From JADFAK01 sp047615865 (GTDB lineage Bacteria > Bacteroidota > Bacteroidia > Flavobacteriales_D > Sanyastnellaceae), in assembly GCA_047615865.1 (NCBI GenBank), contig JBLHIB010000092.1, forward strand, positions 1 to 14,070: a stretch of 14,070 nucleotides of DNA, written 5' to 3'. Under the pieces are notes generated by a model, which made no database searches, was not told the DNA's origin, and saw only the letters and a list, made by a program, of their open reading frames with translations. The translations under genes were made by a program, and so were the position numbers. Below are positions 1 through 7,309 of this stretch, in pieces (positions within the stretch are counted from its first letter, which is position 1; every line of letters begins with the position of its first letter).

Positions 1-2222
1 CCGAAGGAGAATACGAATTGATCTTCTCCTATGTTGGCTTTGACTCTAAGTCAATTTCCTTCGTTCTAACTGCAGATTTGAGCTTGAACATGGAGCTTTT
101 TCCAGGAACCATCATCACGAATCAAGCTGTGGTCTTTGGTGAGAAAAGTGATAATCTTGACGACGCCGGAATGGGGCGTATGGACTTGGATATGCAACAA
201 GTAAAAACGTTGCCTGCTTTACTTGGTGAAGTAGATGTTCTCAAGACAATACAGCTGCTCCCCGGTATCCAATCTGCTGGAGAGGGCAATTCTGGATTCT
301 ATGTGCGCGGAGGTGGGCCGGATCAAAATTTGATTCTTGTCGACAATGCTGTCGTATACAACCCTTCCCATCTATTCGGCTTCTTCTCGGTTTTCAATGC
401 AGATGCCGTAAAGAATATCGACATCATCAAAGGAGGAATGCCCGCATCGTATGGTGGCCGATTGTCTTCGGTGCTTGATATCTCCCTCAATGAAGGAAAC
501 AACAAGAAATTTGGCGCCAAAGGAGGCATAGGCTTGATTTCGTCAAGACTCACATTGGAAGGCCCAATCGTTAAGGATAAGAGTTCGTTCATTGTTTCGG
601 CTCGTCGGACTTACATCGATATATTGCTCAAGCCTTTTATAGACAATAGTCCTTCCTACTCAGGAAGCTCGTATTTTTTCTACGATCTGAATGCCAAGTT
701 CAACTACCGCTTTTCAGACAAAGATCAACTGTTTGTGAGTGGTTACTTTGGTCGTGATGAGTTTGGATTTGCAGACAATGAGGCAGGATTCTCTGCTGAA
801 ATACCTTGGGGAAACGCCATTGCTTCAATGCGGTGGAATCATTTATTTGGTCCGAAGTTGTTCATGAATACGACTGTCACTTTCAGCGATTATAAGTTCC
901 GGTTTGGCATGAATTATGGTGACTTCAAGTTTGACTTGAGGTCTGGAATTCAGGATTGGAGTGGGAAGGTAATGCTTAACTACTATCCCAATAATCGGCA
1001 TGAAATTAAGGTAGGAGTCGACTATACTTACCACGCTTTCACTCCGACGACAGTGAAATTGAAGACTGGGGATACTGAGTTTGATACAGGTGAAGACTAT
1101 GTCTTGTATTCGCATGAAACGGCTTTTTTCATTTCAGATGAGTTCAATATTACTGAGCGTTTTAAAATCAATGCAGGGATTAGAGCGACCTACTTCGCGC
1201 ACGTTGGTCCCTATACTAAATTCACGCCTAGCGATGAGGGTGAATTCGGAGCTTTGGTTGGTGCAACCGAAGAGACGTTTGCCAACGGCGAGAAAGTTGG
1301 AGACTATTTCAATCCTGAGCCTAGGCTAGCACTGAGGTATAGCATCAACAAAGTATCATCTGTCAAAGCTAGCTATACGCACAATTACCAGTACCTGCAT
1401 TTAGCTTCTCTTGCCGGAACTTCATTGCCTACGGATGTTTGGGTTCCCAGCACAGATAGAACCGCTCCGCAATTCGGAATTCAATATGCGCTCGGTTATT
1501 TCAGGGATTTTAAACAAGGTGTTTTCGAGACTTCGGTGGAAGTTTATTACAAGGACATGAAAAACTTGTTGGAGTACAAAGAAGGTACTTTATTGGAGGA
1601 TCAAGTCAATGATAATATCGACAATCATTTCACTTATGGTAGAGGTTACTCTTATGGTTTCGAGGTGTTTGTCAATAAGAAGTTAGGAGACTTCACCGGC
1701 TGGGTAGGCTATACTTGGAGTAGAACAATGCGCCAGTTTGATGACATAAACGAAGGAGAAGAGTTTCCGGCGAAATTTGATAGAACGCATGATTTATCCG
1801 TAGTTCTGGCCTATGCTTTAAAAGACAAATGGACTTTTACTACTACCTTTGTATACGGAACAGGAAACGCGATTACTTTGCCAGTAGAAAGGTATTTTAT
1901 CGAAGGCCGATTGGTCGATGTATATGGTCCGCGCAATAGTTTTAGAATGGACGCTTACCATCGACTGGACATTGGGGTGACGTACAATGTTTCACAATTC
2001 AAGCAAGTCAAAGACAAGATTAACGGCGGTAAAATTGAGAAGAAGCGTATGTTTGACTCCAGTTTTACCTTGTCGGTATACAATATCTACAACCGTAAAA
2101 ATCCCTATTTCATATTCTTTAGCAATGATGGAGATTTACAAAGTGGCGAAATAGCGGTTGTGGCCAAGCAAGTAAGTCTGTTTCCTATCTTACCATCAAT
2201 AACCTGGAATTTCGAGTTTTAG
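1..2222 (+). CDS. TonB-dependent outer-membrane receptor (5' end cut by window)
   Basis: Outer-membrane active transporter energised by TonB-ExbBD; the substrate cannot be told from the sequence. The reading frame is open to the window edge, with codons for EGEYE before the TTG at 18, so that TTG is not the start and the N-terminus lies outside. The first visible residues (LIFSYVGF...) resemble the last strands of the carboxypeptidase-regulatory-like domain common at the N-terminus of Bacteroidota receptors. A plug domain follows at about 195-500, with FYVRGGGPDQNLILVDN and a VFNADAVKNIDIIKGG-type segment. The remainder is rich in alternating aromatic strands, as expected of the 22-strand barrel, and the protein ends in Phe, the usual terminal barrel signal. 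A SusC role is unlikely because no SusD gene follows. The ABC exporter gene begins 3 bp after the stop. The family call is firm and the ligand unknown. Confidence 0.93.
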   Translation, partial: EGEYELIFSYVGFDSKSISFVLTADLSLNMELFPGTIITNQAVVFGEKSDNLDDAGMGRMDLDMQQVKTLPALLGEVDVLKTIQLLPGIQSAGEGNSGFYVRGGGPDQNLILVDNAVVYNPSHLFGFFSVFNADAVKNIDIIKGGMPASYGGRLSSVLDISLNEGNNKKFGAKGGIGLISSRLTLEGPIVKDKSSFIVSARRTYIDILLKPFIDNSPSYSGSSYFFYDLNAKFNYRFSDKDQLFVSGYFGRDEFGFADNEAGFSAEIPWGNAIASMRWNHLFGPKLFMNTTVTFSDYKFRFGMNYGDFKFDLRSGIQDWSGKVMLNYYPNNRHEIKVGVDYTYHAFTPTTVKLKTGDTEFDTGEDYVLYSHETAFFISDEFNITERFKINAGIRATYFAHVGPYTKFTPSDEGEFGALVGATEETFANGEKVGDYFNPEPRLALRYSINKVSSVKASYTHNYQYLHLASLAGTSLPTDVWVPSTDRTAPQFGIQYALGYFRDFKQGVFETSVEVYYKDMKNLLEYKEGTLLEDQVNDNIDNHFTYGRGYSYGFEVFVNKKLGDFTGWVGYTWSRTMRQFDDINEGEEFPAKFDRTHDLSVVLAYALKDKWTFTTTFVYGTGNAITLPVERYFIEGRLVDVYGPRNSFRMDAYHRLDIGVTYNVSQFKQVKDKINGGKIEKKRMFDSSFTLSVYNIYNRKNPYFIFFSNDGDLQSGEIAVVAKQVSLFPILPSITWNFEF

Positions 2223-2225
2223 CGA

Positions 2226-4136
2226 ATGAAATCACTTCAATACCTCAATAAATACTTTTGGAAATACAAAGGCCGACTCCTTTTGGGACTCGTGTTCATT
2301 GTTGCTTCGAACTTTTTTGGTGTGTATTCTGTCTTGATGGTTCGCGATGTTGTCAACCTGCTGGGTGGTGCCAATGAGGAGTACCTTACGCCAATTAACG
2401 ACGTTGAATCAGCAGGACAGACAATCGATAAAGATTCCTTTTTCGAACAGGTAGATATCGAGACGCCAGATGTGCTTGTGCGCCTCTCTGAATTCACTGG
2501 GAGCAGGCTCGATAGTTTGTTTGACATCAATACCTACGAGGATTTTCTCGAAGCACTTGTATTGATTGCTATGCTGCTGGCCGTGTTGTACATTGTTCTT
2601 TATTTCATCAAAGGCGTATTCCTGTTTTTGACGAGGCAAACGATTATTGTCATGAGCCGCTTGATTGAGTATGATCTCAAGAATGAAATCTATGATCAAT
2701 ACCAAAATCTAGATCTTGCATTTTATAAGAAGAATAAAACGGGAGACCTCATGAATCGCATCTCAGAGGATGTGAACAATGTACGTATGTACTTGGGGCC
2801 TGCTGTTATGTATACCATGAACTTGGCGGTTCTTGTAATTCTTGTAGTGAGTTTCATGGTTACCATTGATTTGGAACTTACCCTTTGGGCCTTGATGCCT
2901 CTGCCGCTGATGTCGGTGGCGATCTATTTGGTGAGTAATAACATCAACCGCAAGAGCGAAAGCAAACAAAAGCAGCAGTCTAAATTATCGACTATTGTGC
3001 AGGAGTCTATTAGTGGAATTCGTGTTTTGAAAGCTTACAATCGCGAAGGATCTCAAAAGGATTATTTCAAAGACGAAAGCGATTTCTACAAGTTTAAAAC
3101 TCTCCAGCTGATTAAAATCGAGGCGTTGTTTATGCCTATTATCGTGCTTTTGGTGGGATTGTCGACGATCTTAACGATATACATAGGCGGACTGAAAGTC
3201 ATCAGTGGCGAGATTGAGATAGGTGATATTTTTAGCTTCGTTTTCTTTGTAAACATGCTCACCTGGCCGTTTGCCTCAGTGGGATGGGTTACTTCACTCG
3301 TTCAGCGTGCGGAGGCTTCTCAGGCTCGAATCAACGAGTTCCTGAATACCAAGCCGAACATTGTAAATACGAGCAATGATAGCTCTGACGTAAAGGGTGA
3401 TGTGGAATTTGATCATGTAGATTTTGAGTATCCAACGAGTGGCATCAAAGCGCTTAAAGATGTGTCGTTTAAAATTAAAGCAGGGCAAACACTTGCGATC
3501 ATCGGACGCACCGGAAGTGGTAAATCGACCTTGGCCAATCTCATGTGTCGCATGTACGATGTGAGCGGGGGGCGTATTTTAATTGATGGGAAAGAGATCA
3601 GTAAATTGGACTTGGATCATCTGCGTTCCAATATTGGATATGTTCCTCAGGACGTATTCCTGTTTTCGGATAGCATCAAGAATAACATTGGTTTCGGAGT
3701 AGATGATGCAGAAGATGAGCTTATTGTCCAAGCCGCAAAGGATTCGGATATCCACGACAATATTATGGATTTCGAAAATGCCTATGAGACTATCCTGGGT
3801 GAACGAGGAATCAATGTGTCAGGCGGACAAAAGCAGCGTATTTCGATCGCGCGAGCATTGGCAAAGAATCCCAGATTATTGATTTTTGACGACTGTTTAT
3901 CTGCCGTGGATACAGAGACTGAGGAGCACATCTTAACTGCCCTCAAGCGCATAATGAAAGATAGAACTTCAATCATTGTGAGCCACCGTGTTTCATCCAT
4001 TAAGCATGCCGATCAGATTATAGTACTGGACGATGGAGCCTTGGTTGAGCAAGGAACGCATGACGAGCTTATGGCTATACAGGGCCACTATAGCGACTTA
4101 TACAACCGACAACTTCTTGAAGATTCGTTGGATTGA
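2226..4136 (+). CDS. ABC exporter, fused transmembrane and ATPase domains (MsbA/MdlA/YheI-like)
   Basis: Inner-membrane ABC half-transporter of 636 residues that would act as a dimer to export a lipid, drug or peptide; the substrate is unknown. TM1 is at about residues 18-40 and TM2 at about 110-135, with further helices near 195-240 and 300-350. The ATPase domain spans about 390-630: Walker A GRTGSGKST at 427-435, Q-loop Gln475, signature VSGGQ at 531-535, Walker B LLIFDD at 551-556, D-loop SAVD at 559-562 and switch His587. The residue after the Walker B Asp is Asp556 rather than the usual catalytic Glu, as in degenerate sites of heterodimeric exporters of the YheI/MdlA type. No partner gene is in the window. 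The TM1-TM2 loop is long (about 65 residues, acidic). The start ATG lies 3 bp after the receptor stop, suggesting translational coupling. The gene ends 6 bp from the convergent CotH gene. Confidence 0.93.
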   Translation: MKSLQYLNKYFWKYKGRLLLGLVFIVASNFFGVYSVLMVRDVVNLLGGANEEYLTPINDVESAGQTIDKDSFFEQVDIETPDVLVRLSEFTGSRLDSLFDINTYEDFLEALVLIAMLLAVLYIVLYFIKGVFLFLTRQTIIVMSRLIEYDLKNEIYDQYQNLDLAFYKKNKTGDLMNRISEDVNNVRMYLGPAVMYTMNLAVLVILVVSFMVTIDLELTLWALMPLPLMSVAIYLVSNNINRKSESKQKQQSKLSTIVQESISGIRVLKAYNREGSQKDYFKDESDFYKFKTLQLIKIEALFMPIIVLLVGLSTILTIYIGGLKVISGEIEIGDIFSFVFFVNMLTWPFASVGWVTSLVQRAEASQARINEFLNTKPNIVNTSNDSSDVKGDVEFDHVDFEYPTSGIKALKDVSFKIKAGQTLAIIGRTGSGKSTLANLMCRMYDVSGGRILIDGKEISKLDLDHLRSNIGYVPQDVFLFSDSIKNNIGFGVDDAEDELIVQAAKDSDIHDNIMDFENAYETILGERGINVSGGQKQRISIARALAKNPRLLIFDDCLSAVDTETEEHILTALKRIMKDRTSIIVSHRVSSIKHADQIIVLDDGALVEQGTHDELMAIQGHYSDLYNRQLLEDSLD

Positions 4137-4142
4137 TCTGAT

Positions 4143-7100
4143 TTACTTTTTCATTAGTAGAGTAGACCAAGCTTGACCGCCCATTTCCATGTTAATTATA
4201 TAAGTTCCCGGGGCGAGATTTTCAAGATTAGGAAACTGCTTAGCACCTACGAGAATAGTGTTGGCATTGGGCACAGAACTTCCTCGATAAGGCCGCCCAA
4301 TTTGTTTCCCAAGCACGTCGTACAATCTCAAGGTATAACTTCCCTTTAGGCTTTGATTTAGCGCAAGCGCAAATGATTCTTGAAAAGGGTTTGGCCAAAC
4401 GGCAACTTTCGTTGTTGCTCGGTCAGTTATGTCGGTGATGATCTCTTCGAACTCCTCGGCCGGTGAGCCATAAATGAAAGTCTGACTAATCCAGTTGCCG
4501 CCCAGGTCATTTGCGAGATCCACGTTCACCAATTCAATAGAGCGGTCGTCCTGCACATTCATAGGCCAAGGTGCTAGAATATCAAGTGGAACGAAATCGG
4601 TCACCTCATCGAGAGGATTTGAAATAAATACGTCTTCACCGCTTTGGGAAATTCCAAAGGACATGTCGCCGTATATTTCGAATTCCGATCCGTAGAACTC
4701 CTCGAACCCGATGGAATTGTTGCAGACTACCTGGTAAGCGCCTGCTTCAATGGTGGTTGCCTCTGGAAATTCAAAACAACTGCTGCCAGCGCATACATGC
4801 CATCCCGCTAAATTCAATGGGTTTTCTGAAGGATTGTAGATTTCAATCCAATCGCCCATTTCAGTGTTGTTGGATGAAGTGTACATGATCTCCGTGATGA
4901 TAGGGGATGTGGGTGATCCTGTGGACATATAAAATGCTGTCAGGCTATCAACTTCAGAAATGTCAATGAAAATTTCGTCGTCAAACGACTGGCCATCGAC
5001 CCACTCCCAATGATCAAATTCATAGCCGAAGTTTGGAATGGCTTTGAGCCTCACATCCAACGCTTCAAAGTACCTGCCATTCCAAGGGAAATTGTAAACG
5101 GATATAGTGTTCACCTCCATATATCCTGCCGCGAGAGGCATTGTGTTGAGGTCAATTCCAATGATCTCACCTAGCCCAAACTGATCGGTAAATTGTTGAC
5201 GCATGAATTCCGGACGATCGGTAATGAAGGTATACATATACTCCAATTCATTTTCCCAAGCCGACAAGGTGCCACCCCATTGGTCGGCCTGTGCAGGAAT
5301 ATCGTCGTGAACTTGTGCCTGGTAATCAATGAGCTTGGCAGTCACTGTTTCTTCTCTCAAATAGCTGTTCAATAAATCGGCAGCTCTTGTGCTTAGGTCG
5401 TCGACAAACTGCTCATTCTCAACCATGTTTTGGAAGAGCTCAGTTTCTACTACGCTCGTCCACCCTCCCCAGTTTGATAAGGAGAAAGACAAAGAGTTCC
5501 AGTCAGGAAATCCGTGCGGGTAAGATGGGTAATAGCACCCAATTCCCCAATCAAGATCCCAGATAATCCAGCGCCATACATCTTCGTCATAAGCACGCCA
5601 ATACTTCATGTTGTTGCTAAGCCAGTCTTGGTTGATTCCGTATATCTCAGTACACTGGTAGTCAATAAAATTCCTAACATCCATTTCTTCAGCGAGCGAA
5701 CTAAAGGCCGCGTCGTCGGAAAGATCTTCTTCAATTGCCTGCGTCTTCATGGCGTCATAGTCATCCCAGTTTCCCGACCATTGAGTGCGTGTGTTGGGTG
5801 CTGTAGCCGATCGCTCAAGAAAGTCAACCTCATCTTCTTCGTAGCCATACAAGGATTCCAGCCAATCGTTGTCCTGTCGCTCACGCATATTGTACAATCC
5901 CCAATAGACTCCGTTGATGTACACGCATACAGGCTTCCAATGGGAGGTAGGGTATTCGGGATCAATGTCTTGCATGAGTCCCGTGATCAATGCATCTCTC
6001 ACTCCAGAGCCGTTTATTTCGACACCATCATTTCCAGCATTTCTCAGAATGAGACGCTTGTATTCGTCAAATGGCCGGGTGTCGAAGAATGGGTATTTCA
6101 AATGTGACTCGCCGTATTCACCGCGCGCATAGAGTCGTAAACTTCTTTGATCTCTATAGTCGGCCGCGTGAATCTTCATCCCAAGTGTTTGGTCGATCAC
6201 CGATTCACCATCGTGGATAAGCGAAAAATTAATCTCGATTTCGGCTCCGTTATTCGGGTTGTTGTCAATGCCTCCTGACCCACTAAAATCCTCGGGATCG
6301 CAACTAATAGATACAATGTCGTTACTGCATTCAGCTTCGAATAGGTAAGAAGCTGTTGCGGTCAGTGAAGGAAGATAGTCCGAGTGAAATGCGCGGACTT
6401 TAATATTGGTGTTGTCAATTAAGTAGATCGACTCACTGTACAAGTCTGATGTTTCGTTTGGGGTTGTTCCGTCCATCGTATAGCGCAACTCAACACCAGA
6501 TGTAGGATGATTAATAGTCGTTTCAATCGACACGTCAAAAGTCACTTGACCGGGCTCAGAGAACACGGGTTTGCTCAATGTACCTGCAAAAGATGCGGAG
6601 GTATTGGGTTGAGCCGGCGTGGGATCTTCGAAACTTACAACCTCCATGTCATCATTGAGGCCAACAGAATTATCCTGCCAATTGAAAGTATAGGTTACAA
6701 AGTGCAGAAGGTCTTCTGAAGGAGTGGTCAGGTATATGGTTTCTCCCATTTGCGCTAGCTCAAAATTCAAGTGAATAGAACCTGCGCCCACTTCGTTATC
6801 GGCCCACAGGAGGAGGAATCCAAATGCAGGAACCATCAATTCGTCGTCAGTCGCCATAAATTGATGCTTGAGCAAATCATTGCCGTCATCTGAGATATAC
6901 CAACCAGATAAGTTTATAGCGTCTCCAGTAGTGTTGGCAATCTCAATCCAATCATCGAAGTCATCGGACTCATCCATTTCTGTAGTGCCGTTGGATGCCT
7001 GTAATTCGTTGATTACGAGGTTTTGAGCATCGAAGCCTAGTGCCGTTGTCAATAGCAACGACAGCAAAGCAATTTTTGGCAGCGTTGTGACATATTTGCC

Positions 7101-7184
7101 AGCGGCTGAAAAAACATCAATGAAAAGAGAAGTGAGAAAAGACTGTGCGCGCATGTGAGAGAGTCGGCTTGGGTAGTTGGGCAT
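4143..7184 (-). CDS. Secreted CotH-kinase-family protein with two lamin-tail domains and T9SS type A sorting domain
   Basis: Large exported protein of about 1013 residues from the ATG at 7184; the ATG at 7154 is equally possible. The frame runs further up to 7319, but that start would overlap the upstream gene and its terminator and precede the putative promoter. A long n-region leads to the hydrophobic stretch KIALLSLLLTTALGFDAQ, a signal peptide. Domains in order: lamin-tail (INELQAS...DDWIEIAN...LSGWYISD), a chitobiase/Ig-like module (LRYTMDGTTPNE), the CotH kinase-like domain with RLYARGEYG, GVYWGLYNMRERQDN and WRWIIWDLDWGIG, an InlB-type repeat (FGYEFDHWEW), a second lamin-tail (ITEIMYTSSN...GDWIEIYNP...LNLAGW), and a C-terminal type A sorting domain starting at VWPNPFQ and containing LAPGTYIINM. 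CotH proteins are atypical kinases; spore-coat CotH phosphorylates coat proteins. The target here is unknown. T9SS export to the cell surface or medium is inferred from the C-terminus. Confidence 0.9.
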   Translation of the reverse strand: MPNYPSRLSHMRAQSFLTSLFIDVFSAAGKYVTTLPKIALLSLLLTTALGFDAQNLVINELQASNGTTEMDESDDFDDWIEIANTTGDAINLSGWYISDDGNDLLKHQFMATDDELMVPAFGFLLLWADNEVGAGSIHLNFELAQMGETIYLTTPSEDLLHFVTYTFNWQDNSVGLNDDMEVVSFEDPTPAQPNTSASFAGTLSKPVFSEPGQVTFDVSIETTINHPTSGVELRYTMDGTTPNETSDLYSESIYLIDNTNIKVRAFHSDYLPSLTATASYLFEAECSNDIVSISCDPEDFSGSGGIDNNPNNGAEIEINFSLIHDGESVIDQTLGMKIHAADYRDQRSLRLYARGEYGESHLKYPFFDTRPFDEYKRLILRNAGNDGVEINGSGVRDALITGLMQDIDPEYPTSHWKPVCVYINGVYWGLYNMRERQDNDWLESLYGYEEDEVDFLERSATAPNTRTQWSGNWDDYDAMKTQAIEEDLSDDAAFSSLAEEMDVRNFIDYQCTEIYGINQDWLSNNMKYWRAYDEDVWRWIIWDLDWGIGCYYPSYPHGFPDWNSLSFSLSNWGGWTSVVETELFQNMVENEQFVDDLSTRAADLLNSYLREETVTAKLIDYQAQVHDDIPAQADQWGGTLSAWENELEYMYTFITDRPEFMRQQFTDQFGLGEIIGIDLNTMPLAAGYMEVNTISVYNFPWNGRYFEALDVRLKAIPNFGYEFDHWEWVDGQSFDDEIFIDISEVDSLTAFYMSTGSPTSPIITEIMYTSSNNTEMGDWIEIYNPSENPLNLAGWHVCAGSSCFEFPEATTIEAGAYQVVCNNSIGFEEFYGSEFEIYGDMSFGISQSGEDVFISNPLDEVTDFVPLDILAPWPMNVQDDRSIELVNVDLANDLGGNWISQTFIYGSPAEEFEEIITDITDRATTKVAVWPNPFQESFALALNQSLKGSYTLRLYDVLGKQIGRPYRGSSVPNANTILVGAKQFPNLENLAPGTYIINMEMGGQAWSTLLMKK

Positions 7185-7212
7185 CAAATGAATTTCAATT
7201 GAACTTGTCAAA

Positions 7213-7220
7213 CAAAGGTA
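7213..7220 (-). promoter_or_regulatory. Possible Bacteroidota -7 promoter element (TAnnTTTG) for the CotH gene
   Basis: The minus strand reads TACCTTTG here, an exact match to the Bacteroidota -7 consensus TAnnTTTG. It lies about 29 bases before the ATG at 7184 and just downstream of the terminator of the preceding gene, so the CotH gene probably has its own promoter. I do not see a convincing TTTG at the expected -33 spacing (the nearest is about 32 bases upstream), so this is only a candidate. Confidence 0.4.
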
Positions 7221-7253
7221 ATCAGGCGCTTGAATAATCGAGAATGTGTGGAC

Positions 7254-7287
7254 AAAAAAAAGCGGATGAGTTGCTATCCCATCCGCT
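7254..7287 (-). terminator. Intrinsic terminator after the choice-of-anchor-B protein gene
   Basis: On the minus strand an 8-bp perfect stem (AGCGGATG / CATCCGCT, 7280-7287 and 7261-7268) with an 11-base loop is followed at once by a run of T's (7261 down to 7254). It starts 22 bases after the stop codon of the upstream gene (7310-7312). The opposite strand has no T-run after the stem, so the terminator is directional. It separates the two large minus-strand genes into different transcription units. Confidence 0.82.
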
Positions 7288-7309
7288 CTAAAAATCAATT
7301 TAGTTTTGA

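Noticed and set aside
18..20. TTG at 18 as the start of the receptor gene
   Set aside because: The frame is open upstream to the window edge, and the residues there continue the carboxypeptidase-like domain; plug domains of this family do not begin the protein.
1..4136. SusCD-type polysaccharide utilisation locus
   Set aside because: No SusD gene, glycoside hydrolase or sugar regulator accompanies the receptor; the next gene is an ABC exporter.
5514..6107. Plus-strand open frame of 197 codons inside the CotH gene
   Set aside because: It lies fully antisense to well-conserved CotH domain sequence and its translation has no recognisable domain or sensible composition.
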